Source: PBB1 sp046154125 (lineage in GTDB: Bacteria; Pseudomonadota; Gammaproteobacteria; Burkholderiales; Burkholderiaceae_C). Taken from it: a stretch of DNA of 64,000 nt. This document shows, piece after piece, positions 24,845 through 33,634 of this stretch (positions are counted from its first letter, which is position 1; each line of letters begins with the position of its first letter). Below the pieces are notes generated by a model. It made no database searches and was not told the DNA's origin. It was given only the letters and a program-made list of their open reading frames with translations. A program made the position numbers and the translations under genes. The stretch is from NCBI GenBank assembly GCA_046154125.1, contig JBJXEJ010000115.1, forward strand, positions 1 to 64,000, in the 5' to 3' direction.

Positions 24845-25881
24845 GCGCTCAGACGGATGAAGGACTGGTTGGCCGCTACCCCTGCGGCTGGCCACAGGTC
24901 GTGAAGGTCTGCGAGTTCATCGAACCAGTTGCTTACCGCGCGCATCTGGGCGTCGCAGGTCTCGAACTGGTTCATCTCGGCACGGAAGGCTTCGCCGCCC
25001 GGCAGCGAACGCACCGCCCAGCCGATGTGCTTGCGCGCAGTGCGCACGCCGGCGAACTCTCCATACAGGCTGTAGTGGTCATGCAGGTGCTCGACCATCC
25101 AGCGCTTGGCCTGCTTCACGGCTGGGGCGGGCAGGTGCTCCCCGGTGGCAAGGAAGTGCCCGATCTCGCGAAAGATCCAGGGGCGGCCCTGCGCCGCGCG
25201 TCCGATCATCAGCGCATCCGCACCGGTGCTGCGCAGCACGTCGCGGGCCTTCTCGGGGCTGTCGATGTCGCCGTTGGCGACCACGGGGATGCGCAGGGCA
25301 GCCTTCACGGCGGCGATGGTCTCGTACTCGGCATGGCCGGTGTAACCCTGCTCGCGAGTGCGTCCATGCACCGTCACCATCGCGATGCCGGCGGCCTCGG
25401 CGGCGCGCGCGATCACCAGCGCGTTGCGTTCGGTCTGGCACCAGCCGGTGCGCATCTTCAGCGTCACCGGCACGCGGTGCGGCTCGCAGGCGGCGACCAC
25501 GGCCGCGATGATCTTCAACGCAAGCGGTTCGTCCTGCATCAGCGCAGAACCCGCCCAGGTATTGCACACCTTCTTGGCGGGGCAGCCCATGTTGATGTCG
25601 ATGATCTGCGCGCCGCGGTCAATGTTGTATTCAGCGGCCTCGGCCATCATCTGCGGATCGGTGCCGGCAATCTGGACCGAGATAGGCGCGACCTCACCGT
25701 CGTGATTGGCGCGGCGGCTGGTCTTCAGGCTGTGCCACAGATCCTTTCGCGAGGTAACCATCTCGCTGACCGCATAACCCGCACCCAGGCGCTTGCACAA
25801 CTGGCGAAAGGGTCGGTCGGTGACCCCCGCCATCGGCGCGACAAACAGGCGGTTTGTCAACTCGATGTGGCCGATGTTCAT
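24841..25881 (-). CDS. dusB: tRNA-dihydrouridine synthase B
   Basis: DusB reduces uridines in the D-loop of tRNA using FMN and NADPH. The 346-residue protein shows the FMN-binding start VAPMAGVTDRPFRQLCKRLG, the active-site motif NMGCPAKKV with its catalytic cysteine, and HGRTREQGYTG. The start is ATG 25879-25881; longer frames are not supported. It is divergent from the YqaA-like gene (97-base gap) and coupled to fis. Confidence 0.95.
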   Translation of the reverse strand: MNIGHIELTNRLFVAPMAGVTDRPFRQLCKRLGAGYAVSEMVTSRKDLWHSLKTSRRANHDGEVAPISVQIAGTDPQMMAEAAEYNIDRGAQIIDINMGCPAKKVCNTWAGSALMQDEPLALKIIAAVVAACEPHRVPVTLKMRTGWCQTERNALVIARAAEAAGIAMVTVHGRTREQGYTGHAEYETIAAVKAALRIPVVANGDIDSPEKARDVLRSTGADALMIGRAAQGRPWIFREIGHFLATGEHLPAPAVKQAKRWMVEHLHDHYSLYGEFAGVRTARKHIGWAVRSLPGGEAFRAEMNQFETCDAQMRAVSNWFDELADLHDLWPAAGVAANQSFIRLSA

Positions 25882-25978
25882 GCGTGGGGACGAGGCCGAT
25901 CTGCTCAAAAAGGAGGCAGAGTATATCTCCGCCACCTGGTCCGCAAACACGGGTTTTTGCGTCTCGATAATCGTCAGG

Positions 25979-26527
25979 ATGGAAGCTTGGCTGCAGTCGT
26001 TGATCGAGTCGCTCGCGACCGCCCTGGCCTTGCCGAAATTTGGCCTGAGCACGCTGTTCATCGTTTCGTTCATCTCGGCCACGCTGCTTCCGCTGGGCTC
26101 CGAACCAGCGGTGTTCGGGCTGGTCAAGCTGAACCCGCAACTGTTCTGGCCTGCGGTGGGGGTGGCGACCATTGGCAACACGCTCGGCGGCATGCTCACC
26201 TGGTGGATGGGACTCGGAGCGGGGCGCGCCTATCACGCCGTCGCCGCACGACGAGAGGCGACTGCAGTCGCTGTCCCGATCGGCGAATCCGCTGCGGACC
26301 CTGAACAGACGCCCACACATCGGCGAGCCACACGCTGGCTGCAACGCTACGGCGCAAAAGCATGCCTGCTCTCGTGGCTGCCGGTGGTAGGCGACCCGCT
26401 TTGCGCCGTGGCCGGCTGGCTCAGGCTGCCGTTCTGGCCCTGCGTGCTGTACATGGCGATCGGCAAGTTCGCACGGTACCTGACGATGACGGCGGCACTG
26501 CTGTGGTTCTTCCCCGGCCAGCTTTGA
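25979..26527 (+). CDS. YqaA-like (SNARE-associated/DedA-type) inner membrane protein
   Basis: The 182-residue protein contains several hydrophobic helices, the FISATLLPLGSEPAVFGL re-entrant-type segment, the GNTLGGMLTWWMGLGAG loop, and a late PVVGDPLCAVAGWLRLPF loop. This is the pattern of YqaA-type proteins, a small relative of the DedA/VTT family of membrane proteins. Substrate is unknown. It has a charged middle loop (residues about 85-115) and is divergent from dusB. Confidence 0.85.
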   Translation: MEAWLQSLIESLATALALPKFGLSTLFIVSFISATLLPLGSEPAVFGLVKLNPQLFWPAVGVATIGNTLGGMLTWWMGLGAGRAYHAVAARREATAVAVPIGESAADPEQTPTHRRATRWLQRYGAKACLLSWLPVVGDPLCAVAGWLRLPFWPCVLYMAIGKFARYLTMTAALLWFFPGQL

Positions 26528-26536
26528 ACCGGCACA

Positions 26537-27079
26537 TCAGGTCTTGGTTACACGGGGCTTGAGCGTGGACTTCACCGGCTTGACGACCGGGCGCGTAACG
26601 GTCGCCTTGCGCGCCGGCCGGCTCGACGCTGCGGTCAGCTTCGCCACCTGCGCGCTGAGCTGATCGACCTTGGCGGACAGTTCCCGAACCTCGCTGGCAT
26701 GCGGCATGCCGAGCTGGGCCAGCGCTTTCGCCACGCGCTCCTCGAAGATGGTTTCCAGCCGATCCCACTGGCCCGTGGCCTTGGCGGAGGCCTCCTCGAC
26801 CTTCTGGCCAACTTCGGCCATGCGGGCGCTGACCTGGGCAGACACTGCGCCCAGCTTCTCCCCGGCCGCCGATTGCGTCTTGCGCTGCAGCGACACGCCC
26901 TCCTGGACCAGCGCGTCGAAGACCCGGCCGCCCTCTTCCTGGGCTTTCGAGAATGCACCCAGCCCGGCCAACCAGATCTGCTGCGCCGAATCCTTGATCG
27001 TGCCGGCCAGCGGGTTGTCGAACAGACCGGCAGCCGCCTCCAGCGGCGAGGCGGCTCGGGACGTGACTTTCTTGACCAT
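26537..27079 (-). CDS. Phasin, polyhydroxyalkanoate granule-associated protein (PhaF/PhaI type)
   Basis: The 180-residue protein has the PHA-granule associated domain: hydrophobic SAQQIWLAGLGAFSKAQEEG (residues 31-50), then a long amphipathic helix (FDALVQEGVSLQRKTQ onward) and a Lys/Pro/Thr-rich basic tail (about 155-180). The basic tail resembles PhaF, which ties granules to the nucleoid; this is inference from composition. It implies polyhydroxyalkanoate storage in this organism. No phaC or phaR is in the window. Confidence 0.88.
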   Translation of the reverse strand: MVKKVTSRAASPLEAAAGLFDNPLAGTIKDSAQQIWLAGLGAFSKAQEEGGRVFDALVQEGVSLQRKTQSAAGEKLGAVSAQVSARMAEVGQKVEEASAKATGQWDRLETIFEERVAKALAQLGMPHASEVRELSAKVDQLSAQVAKLTAASSRPARKATVTRPVVKPVKSTLKPRVTKT

Positions 27080-27171
27080 GAGAGGCTCCTGTTGTGGGCG
27101 CGACGATGGGCGCCTCGCTCAAGACTGTAGGCCCCTGTCGGTCCGGGCGCATCGGTGACAATCCGCCGCCT

Positions 27172-29223
27172 ATGTACGCCCTCTATGAAGAAGCTGGAAA
27201 ATTCCACGCCGGACGCGTGATGTCCGAAGCAGACAGCTCGATGCAGATCGAGCTGGATTCAGGCAAGCGCGTGAAGGTGAAAGCGGCCAACGTGCTGCTG
27301 AAATTCGACAAGCCGCAACCGGCCGAATTCATCCACCAAGCCCAGACACTGGCCCGCGAGATCGATCTCGACCTGGCCTGGGAATTTGCCTCCGACCAGG
27401 AGTTCGGCTTCGCCGACCTCGCACGCGACTACTTCGACGCCCAAGCCGGACTGGCCCAGCAGGCAGCCGCGCTGTTCAAGCTGTTCGAGGCGCCACACTA
27501 CTTTCGCCGACTCGGAAAGGGCAACTTCAAGAAAGCCCCCGAGGAAACCGTCAAGGCAGCGCTGCTCGGCATCGAGCGCAAGAAGCAGTTGCTCGCACAG
27601 ATCGAGACCTGGGCCGGCGAACTCGCCGCAGGCAACTGCCCGGTGCCGGTGCGCGAACAGCTCTACAAGATCCTGTTCAAGCCCGACAAGAACGGGCCCG
27701 AATACAAGGCGGTGGTCGAGGCGGCGAAGCGCTCTCAGAAGCCCCCGCTGGATCTGCTGACTGCAGCCGGCGCCATCGATTCGCCGTACCAGTTCCACTG
27801 GAAGCGCTTCCTGTTCGAGCATTTCCCGAAAGGCACCGGATTCCCGGCACTCGACGCGCCCGCGATCAAGGAGGCGCTGCCGCTGGCGCAGGTTCGGGCG
27901 TTCTCGATCGACGATTCGCAGACCACCGAAATCGACGACGCACTGTCGGTGCAAGGCCTGGGCACCGGCACCGTGATTTTCGGCGTGCACATCGCGGCAC
28001 CGGGACTCGCGATCGCGCCCGACAGTCCGGTCGACAAGGTGGCACGGGATCGGCTCTCGACCGTCTACATGCCGGGCCACAAGCTGACGATGCTGCCCGA
28101 CGAGGTGGTGCAGGTCTACACGCTGACGGCCGGCCGCGACTGCCCGGCGGTGTCTCTCTATGTGACGATGAACGAGGACACGCTCCAGATCACTGGCAGC
28201 GAAACGCGCATCGACCGCGTGCCGATCGCTGCCAACCTGCGCCACGACCAGCTCGACGGCGTGATCACCGAAGCGACGCTGACTGGCGCAGCACCGGCTG
28301 ATTACGAATTCGCCGCCGAGCTGGCGTTTGCGCACCGGCTGGCGCGCCACCTGAAGACGGGCCGCGAGATCGTGCGCGGCAAGCCGGAAAACTTCAACCG
28401 GCCGGACTACAACTTCCGGCTGGACGGCATCAGCGGGGCCGAGCCGCGCGGCGACGAACAGGTGACCATCACCACCCGCGCTCGCGGCTCGGCGCTCGAC
28501 CTGATCGTCGCCGAGGCGATGATCCTCGCCAACAGCACCTGGGGCGGCTGGATCGCCGAGCACGGCGTGCCAGGCATCTACCGGAGCCAGGCCAGCATGG
28601 CACCTGGCGTCAAGGTGCGGATGGGCACCAAGCCGGCACCGCACGCCGGCATGGGCGTCGCGCAGTACACCTGGGCCACCTCGCCACTGCGCCGCTATGT
28701 CGACCTGGTCAATCAGTGGCAGATCATCGCCTGTGCCCGCCACGGACGAACCGCCGCGCTGGCGGCGCCGTTCAAGCCCAAGGACACCGCGCTGTTCGCG
28801 ATCATCTCGGGCTTCGACGCAGCGTACAGCGCCTACAACGGCTTCCAGTCGGCCATCGAGCGCTACTGGACCCTGAGGCACCTCGAGCAGGAAGGTATCG
28901 CCGAACTCGATGCCGCGGTGATGAAGGACGGCCTGGTGCGCGCCGAGACGCTGCCGCTGGTGTTCCGCGCGCTCGGCGCGGAAGCGATGCCGCGCAATGC
29001 GAGGGTGCGCGTTCGCGTCACCGGCACCGACCTGCTGACGCTGGACCTGCATGCGAACGTGATGGCGCGCATCGACGACCCGGCCACCGAGGCCGACGAA
29101 GCGACGGAGATCGAAGACCCGGCCGACGAAACCGGCGAAAGCGCCGGCCCGCTGACACTGGCCATCGACCTGCAGGACGCCGGAGCCGAGGATTCGGCGC
29201 CGGCGGAAGCGCCAGTGCTCTGA
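27172..29223 (+). CDS. RNB-domain exoribonuclease (RNase II/R family)
   Basis: The 683-residue protein carries an RNB catalytic domain with the active-site string SIDDSQTTEIDDALSV (about residues 245-260), the YMPGHKLTMLPDEV and CPAVSLYVTMN segments, and the C-terminal TSPLRRYVDLVNQWQI motif. This is the RNase II/R type of 3'-5' exonuclease. The N-terminal part lacks obvious S1-type cold-shock domains in their usual form. The start is ATG 27172. It heads an operon with tonB-like, aroE and mtgA, as in other betaproteobacteria. Acidic C-terminal tail. Confidence 0.85.
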   Translation: MYALYEEAGKFHAGRVMSEADSSMQIELDSGKRVKVKAANVLLKFDKPQPAEFIHQAQTLAREIDLDLAWEFASDQEFGFADLARDYFDAQAGLAQQAAALFKLFEAPHYFRRLGKGNFKKAPEETVKAALLGIERKKQLLAQIETWAGELAAGNCPVPVREQLYKILFKPDKNGPEYKAVVEAAKRSQKPPLDLLTAAGAIDSPYQFHWKRFLFEHFPKGTGFPALDAPAIKEALPLAQVRAFSIDDSQTTEIDDALSVQGLGTGTVIFGVHIAAPGLAIAPDSPVDKVARDRLSTVYMPGHKLTMLPDEVVQVYTLTAGRDCPAVSLYVTMNEDTLQITGSETRIDRVPIAANLRHDQLDGVITEATLTGAAPADYEFAAELAFAHRLARHLKTGREIVRGKPENFNRPDYNFRLDGISGAEPRGDEQVTITTRARGSALDLIVAEAMILANSTWGGWIAEHGVPGIYRSQASMAPGVKVRMGTKPAPHAGMGVAQYTWATSPLRRYVDLVNQWQIIACARHGRTAALAAPFKPKDTALFAIISGFDAAYSAYNGFQSAIERYWTLRHLEQEGIAELDAAVMKDGLVRAETLPLVFRALGAEAMPRNARVRVRVTGTDLLTLDLHANVMARIDDPATEADEATEIEDPADETGESAGPLTLAIDLQDAGAEDSAPAEAPVL

Positions 29224-29246
29224 TCCCCGAATGGTGAACTGAAACG

Positions 29247-30104
29247 ATGCTCGGCAAGCTGTCGGCCCTTCAGATTGCGCTGCTCGTGTCGGTTGCGGCG
29301 CACGGCGTGTTGCTGTCGGTGCGTTTCGTCGATCCTGAACGCTTCAACCGGATCTTCGAGGACACGCCGCTGGAGGTGATCCTGGTCAATTCGCGCTCCG
29401 ACCTGGCGCCGGACCGGGCGCAGGCCATCGCACAAGCCACGCTGGCCGGTGGCGGCGAAGCCGATCGGGGCCGAGCCACCTCGCCTTTGCTGCCGTCCCC
29501 ACGCGCCGAAGTCGGCGATGCAGAAAACGAGTCGCGCAAGCAGATCGAGCAGTTGCAGCAGACCCAGCAGCAGTTGCTGACCCAGGTCCGCCGCGAACTG
29601 GCGGCCATGCCTGCACGCGAGGCGCGCACCGACGAGAGTTCGTCGGACGAGCGCGCCCAGGAAGAACATCGCCGCCGGCTGGTGCAGCTTCTGGCCGAGA
29701 TCGAGAAGCGAGTCAACGAGGAAAACGCGCGTCCGAAGAAGCGCTACATCAGCCCCGCAACGAAAGAGGCGGTGTATGCGCAGTACTACGACCAGCTGCG
29801 ACGCAAGATCGAGGACCGTGGCACTCGCAATTTCCCCGAGCAGGGCGGGCGCAAGCTGTACGGCGAGCTGACGATGAACGTGACGGTCGACGCGGTCGGC
29901 CGGGTCGTGGAGACGGAGATCGTGCGCTCGTCCCAGTCGCCAGTGCTCGATCGGCAGGCGGTCGCGATCGTGCAGGCTGCGGCGCCGTTCGGACGCTTCA
30001 CGGCAAAGATGCGGGCCAAGGCCGACCAGCTGGTGGTGACCTCGAGGTTCCGGTTCACGCGCGAGGATGGCCTGGAGGCCACGCTGCAGGAGTCGACGCG
30101 GTGA
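29247..30104 (+). CDS. TonB/TolA-like protein with coiled-coil linker
   Basis: The 285-residue protein has an N-terminal membrane anchor (about 8-25), then a charged, probably coiled-coil region (about 90-165, rich in Glu, Gln and Arg), and a TonB-like C-terminal domain (about 185-280, GGRKLYGELTMNVTVDAVGRV). A normal TonB has a Pro-rich spacer; here a coiled coil takes its place, closer to TolA in layout. No exbB or exbD is nearby. It lies 23 bases after rnb and its stop overlaps the aroE start. Confidence 0.75.
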   Translation: MLGKLSALQIALLVSVAAHGVLLSVRFVDPERFNRIFEDTPLEVILVNSRSDLAPDRAQAIAQATLAGGGEADRGRATSPLLPSPRAEVGDAENESRKQIEQLQQTQQQLLTQVRRELAAMPAREARTDESSSDERAQEEHRRRLVQLLAEIEKRVNEENARPKKRYISPATKEAVYAQYYDQLRRKIEDRGTRNFPEQGGRKLYGELTMNVTVDAVGRVVETEIVRSSQSPVLDRQAVAIVQAAAPFGRFTAKMRAKADQLVVTSRFRFTREDGLEATLQESTR

Positions 30105-31045
30105 TGGAGGTTGACCACTATGTCGTCGCAGGCAACCCGGTTGCGCACAGTCAATCGCCATTCATACACGCGATGTTCGCGCAGGCCACTGGTCAGGTCA
30201 TGCGTTACGGCCGCCTGCTTTGCCCGATCGATGCCGAGGGCGGTTTCGCACGTGACATCCGCGCCTTCGCCATGTCAAGTGGCGGCGGGGCCGGCAACTT
30301 CGACGCCACCTCGGAAGCGCAGGTCAGCGGGCCGGCCAGGGGATGCAATGTGACCGTGCCCTTTAAGTTCGAGGCCTACCAGCTCGGCACACAGCGTACC
30401 GAGCGGGCCCTGCTGGCGCAAGCCGCGAATGTGCTGCGCTTCGACGCACCCGGCGACGGCGGCTGGCTCGCCGACAACACGGACGGTGCGGGCCTCGTCT
30501 GCGACATCGAACACAACGCGGGCCTGCCCCTGGCGAATCGACGCGTTCTGCTGATCGGCGCTGGCGGCGCGGCCGCCGGAGCCCTCGGGCCGCTGATCGC
30601 CGCACGGCCGGCCGCCGTGGTGCTGTGCAACCGCACGCCGGACAAGGCGCAAGCGCTGGCCGAGCGACATGCCGACTGGGCCCGGGCTGGCGGAGTAGCA
30701 CTGAGCGTCGAGTCACTGCAGCGGCCGGGAACCGGCTTCGATGTCGTCGTCAATGCCAGTGCAAGCAGCCTGCAGGGCAGCGCACCACCCGTACCCGCGA
30801 CCGTGCTGCGCGAAGGTACGCTGGCCCTGGACATGATGTACGGCGCCGCTGCCCGTCCGTTCCTCGCCTGGGCCGAAGCGCATGGCGCTCGCGGACGCGA
30901 TGGCCTGGGCATGCTGGTCGAACAGGCGGCCGAAGCCTTTTTCGTCTGGCGCGGCGTGCGGCCCGACACTGCGCTGGTGATGCGCGCATTGCAGCAACGT
31001 CTGGCTGGTGCGGCCCGGGACGCTTCGGCCGGCTCCGCGCGATGA
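30104..31045 (+). CDS. aroE: Shikimate dehydrogenase (NADP)
   Basis: AroE reduces 3-dehydroshikimate in aromatic amino acid synthesis. The 313-residue protein has the NPVAHSQSPFIHAMFAQATG substrate-binding start, NVTVPFKFEAY with the catalytic lysine, the LLIGAGGAAAGAL dinucleotide-binding loop and the LGMLVEQAAEAFFVWRG end. It is slightly longer than usual. ATG 30104 is preferred to a GTG just before it, giving TGATG coupling with the tonB-like gene; it overlaps mtgA by four bases. Confidence 0.95.
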   Translation: MEVDHYVVAGNPVAHSQSPFIHAMFAQATGQVMRYGRLLCPIDAEGGFARDIRAFAMSSGGGAGNFDATSEAQVSGPARGCNVTVPFKFEAYQLGTQRTERALLAQAANVLRFDAPGDGGWLADNTDGAGLVCDIEHNAGLPLANRRVLLIGAGGAAAGALGPLIAARPAAVVLCNRTPDKAQALAERHADWARAGGVALSVESLQRPGTGFDVVVNASASSLQGSAPPVPATVLREGTLALDMMYGAAARPFLAWAEAHGARGRDGLGMLVEQAAEAFFVWRGVRPDTALVMRALQQRLAGAARDASAGSAR

Positions 31046-31818
31046 ATCGCACCCGCTCGCCTGAGCTGCGGTTCATTGCGATGCTGGCGCTGTGCGCGCT
31101 GGCCCTGCAGGTGGTTTTTGCACTGCGCATCGCGCTGATGGCCGTCGTCGATCCACAATCGACGAGCTTCCAGCGCTCGGAGATCTGGCGTCTGCTGATC
31201 GAGCAGCATCAGGTCCGGTGGAGCCAGCGCTGGGTCGACGGCACGCAGATCTCGTCGAGCCTGAAGCGGGCCGTCATCGCATCCGAGGATGCCGGCTTCG
31301 CCGAGCACAGCGGCGTCGAGTGGGACGCTCTGGAAAAAGCCTGGGGGCGCAACCAGCAAGCCGAAGCGCGCGTCGCCAAAATCAACGAGCGGCTGGAAAA
31401 ACAGGCTCCGACGGCCGCCTCCGACTCCAGGAAACCGCTGCGTGAGCCGAAAGTGATCGGCGGCTCGACGATCACGCAGCAATTGGCCAAGAACCTGTTC
31501 CTGGCCGGTGAACGCAACCTGCCACGCAAGGCGCAGGAGTTCATCGTCACCTTCATGCTCGAAGCGATTCTGAACAAACAGCGCATCCTCGAGATCTATC
31601 TGAACAACGTCGAATGGGGCGAAGGAGTTTTCGGAGCCGAGGCGGCAGCGCGGCACTACTTTCACACTTCGGCGGCTCAGTTGCCTGCAACCTCCGCAGC
31701 GCGGCTGGCAGTGATGCTGCCGGCTCCGAAACGGTTCGAGAAGCGACCCGATTCGCCCTATATCGTGTCGCGGGCGGCCGTCGTCATGGCTCGCATGGGC
31801 GCGGTTGAATTGCCTTGA
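31042..31818 (+). CDS. mtgA: Monofunctional peptidoglycan glycosyltransferase
   Basis: MtgA polymerises lipid II into glycan strands in the periplasm. The 258-residue protein has an N-terminal anchor (about 10-33) and glycosyltransferase family 51 motifs: VIASEDAGFAEHSGVEWDAL (with the catalytic Glu), GGSTITQQLAKNLFL, and ILNKQRILEIYLNNVEWG. The start ATG 31042 overlaps the aroE stop in ATGA. It belongs to the rnb-tonB-aroE-mtgA run. Confidence 0.96.
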   Translation: MNRTRSPELRFIAMLALCALALQVVFALRIALMAVVDPQSTSFQRSEIWRLLIEQHQVRWSQRWVDGTQISSSLKRAVIASEDAGFAEHSGVEWDALEKAWGRNQQAEARVAKINERLEKQAPTAASDSRKPLREPKVIGGSTITQQLAKNLFLAGERNLPRKAQEFIVTFMLEAILNKQRILEIYLNNVEWGEGVFGAEAAARHYFHTSAAQLPATSAARLAVMLPAPKRFEKRPDSPYIVSRAAVVMARMGAVELP

Positions 31819-31831
31819 AGGAGCATTGAAG

Positions 31832-32431
31832 ATGTCATCTTCGCTGACTGCCGAGATCGCTGCTGCCGCCGCCCGGCTGGTGGTCGAGGAAGGAATGGAG
31901 TACGGACCGGCGAAGCGTCGGGCCGCTCGCTCCCTTGGCAAGAACAGCACCCGGTCGGCCGAGATGCCGGACAACACCGTCATCGAGCATGAAGTGCGGG
32001 CCTACCTGGCGCTGTTCTGCGCTGACACACAGCCGGCCGAACTGGCGGCGCTGCGCGAAGCGGCGGTGCACTGGATGGAGCGGCTGGCCGAATTCCGCCC
32101 GCACCTGACCGGAGCGGTCTGGCGCGGCACCGCAACCCGACTCAGCGGCGTCCACCTGCAGTTGTTCTGCGACGATTCCAAGTCGGCCGAGATATCCATG
32201 CTCAACCAGGGCATCGACTTCGAGATCGGCAGCATCACGGGTCCGCGCAATCTGCCGGTCGATGTGCTGCGCGTCAGCAGCCCCAGCCGCGCACTGGGCG
32301 AGGAAGTGACACTGTTCCTGACGGTGCTGGACCACGACGACTTGCGTGGCGGCCTGAAGCCCGCCGCCAACGGACAACCCCAGCGCGGCGATCTGGCCGC
32401 GCTGCGGCACCTGATGGAGACGAAGACATGA
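31832..32431 (+). CDS. Conserved hypothetical protein (function unknown)
   Basis: A 199-residue cytoplasmic-looking protein without signal peptide or membrane segment. It starts behind an AAGGAG site and its stop overlaps the start of tlpA in ATGA. Two parts stand out: an N-terminal basic helix with YGPAKRRAARSLG (about 33-45) and the strand-rich VWRGTATRLSGVHLQLFCDD (about 102-121), which somewhat recalls a nucleotidyltransferase core, but this is a weak impression and no catalytic motif is assigned. Related proteins near mtgA in betaproteobacteria are of unknown function. Confidence 0.6.
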   Translation: MSSSLTAEIAAAAARLVVEEGMEYGPAKRRAARSLGKNSTRSAEMPDNTVIEHEVRAYLALFCADTQPAELAALREAAVHWMERLAEFRPHLTGAVWRGTATRLSGVHLQLFCDDSKSAEISMLNQGIDFEIGSITGPRNLPVDVLRVSSPSRALGEEVTLFLTVLDHDDLRGGLKPAANGQPQRGDLAALRHLMETKT

Positions 32432-32958
32432 ACCGACGGGGCTGGGTGTTGGGTACGGCTGCGATCGCCGCAGGCGCGGCAGGCGCAGGGTTGTCCTGGC
32501 AAAAGACGCAGCCTGCGGGCAGCGATGGCGCGGCCCTGGGGCCCGAATTCTGGTCCCTGCGGTTCGAGCAACCGGGCGGTGGCGAACTCGCCCTGGACAG
32601 TCTGCGCGGCGGTCCGCTGCTACTCAATTTCTGGGCGACCTGGTGCCCACCCTGCATCAAGGAGATGCCGCTGATCGACGGGTTCCACCAGGCCCAACAG
32701 TCGACCGGATGGCGCGTGCTCGGCCTCGCAGTCGACAGCCCGACGCCGGTGCGCGAGTTCCTCGGGAAACGCCCGGTCGGTTTCCCCATCGGACTGGCCG
32801 GCCTCGGCGGAACCGAACTCAGCCGGACGCTGGGCAACCCGAACGGCTCGCTGCCATTTACCGTGATCGTGGGTCGTGGCGGACGGGTGATGGACCGGAA
32901 ACTCGGGGCCATCCACCCCGAAGACCTGACGCGCTGGGCGAAAGAAGCCTCAGCCTGA
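32428..32958 (+). CDS. TlpA-family periplasmic thiol-disulfide oxidoreductase
   Basis: The 176-residue protein has an N-terminal hydrophobic export sequence with a twin arginine (MNRRGWVLGTAAIAAG) and a thioredoxin fold with the active site WCPPC (72-76). The ATWCPPCIKEMP pattern is typical of TlpA/ResA-type reductants used in cytochrome c maturation or cell-wall redox control. The cis-Pro is in NGSLPFTVIV. It is the last gene of the rnb-tonB-aroE-mtgA run and overlaps the gene before it by four bases. Confidence 0.9.
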   Translation: MNRRGWVLGTAAIAAGAAGAGLSWQKTQPAGSDGAALGPEFWSLRFEQPGGGELALDSLRGGPLLLNFWATWCPPCIKEMPLIDGFHQAQQSTGWRVLGLAVDSPTPVREFLGKRPVGFPIGLAGLGGTELSRTLGNPNGSLPFTVIVGRGGRVMDRKLGAIHPEDLTRWAKEASA

Positions 32959-33099
32959 GCCTTCAGATCGCAACTCCATCGGATATTCGATAGATACGTC
33001 AATTTTGTTCAAACACACGACTACAGCCTTCAAACAGCGTAAAGTCCGCCCGCTGCATCACAGTGACCGGACTGACCCGAAGTCCGCCCATCTCTCCTC

Positions 33100-33537
33100 A
33101 TGCAAATCCTCGTGCTCCACGGACCCAACCTGAACTTGTTGGGCACCCGTGAACCTGGCGTCTACGGCAACCGCACCTTGAACCAGATCGATGCCGATCT
33201 GGGGCAGAGGGCTACAGATGCCGGAGCGAAGCTGCAAACCTTCCAAAGCAACCATGAAGGCGCCCTGATCGATCGGGTGCAAGCGGCACGCGGCGATGGC
33301 ACACAGTTCATCATCATCAATCCGGCCGCGTTGACCCACACCAGTGTCGGGCTTCGCGATGCGCTGGCGGCAGTGGCTCTGCCGTTCATCGAAGTGCATC
33401 TGTCGAATGTCCACCGGCGCGAACCGTTTCGCCACCACTCGTATTTTTCCGACCTGGCCGTTGGCGTGATCTGCGGTCTCGGTGCCGACGGCTACCGCCT
33501 GGCGCTGGATCACGCGCTCACCCTGGCCAACCACTGA
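33100..33537 (+). CDS. aroQ: 3-dehydroquinate dehydratase, type II
   Basis: AroQ makes 3-dehydroshikimate in aromatic amino acid synthesis. The 145-residue protein has the hallmarks of the dodecameric type II enzyme: LVLHGPNLNLLGTREP, the flexible loop with catalytic Tyr (VYGNRTL), NPAALTHTSVGLRDAL, and EVHLSNVHRREPFRHHS with the catalytic His. It is followed at 98 bases by accB, a common betaproteobacterial order. Confidence 0.97.
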   Translation: MQILVLHGPNLNLLGTREPGVYGNRTLNQIDADLGQRATDAGAKLQTFQSNHEGALIDRVQAARGDGTQFIIINPAALTHTSVGLRDALAAVALPFIEVHLSNVHRREPFRHHSYFSDLAVGVICGLGADGYRLALDHALTLANH

Positions 33538-33634
33538 CGCTGCCTGCCTCGCGCAGCCCGCAAGGCGTCAAAGCGCCCGGGCGAAGATGCAGACCTCTCC
33601 GAGACACCCCAACCCCCTCCGTTGGAGCACCCAC

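Noticed and set aside
24901..26304. 467-codon open frame antisense to dusB
   Set aside because: Overlaps dusB and extends into the YqaA-like gene in another frame; composition is that of a shadow.
27259..29052. 597-codon open frame antisense to the RNB exoribonuclease gene
   Set aside because: Pure shadow of the real gene; no start signals, no family, and His/Arg/Asp-rich composition.
30376..31983. 535-codon open frame antisense to aroE and mtgA
   Set aside because: Covers two recognisable genes in antisense, with repetitive Arg/Ala-rich sequence and no domain.
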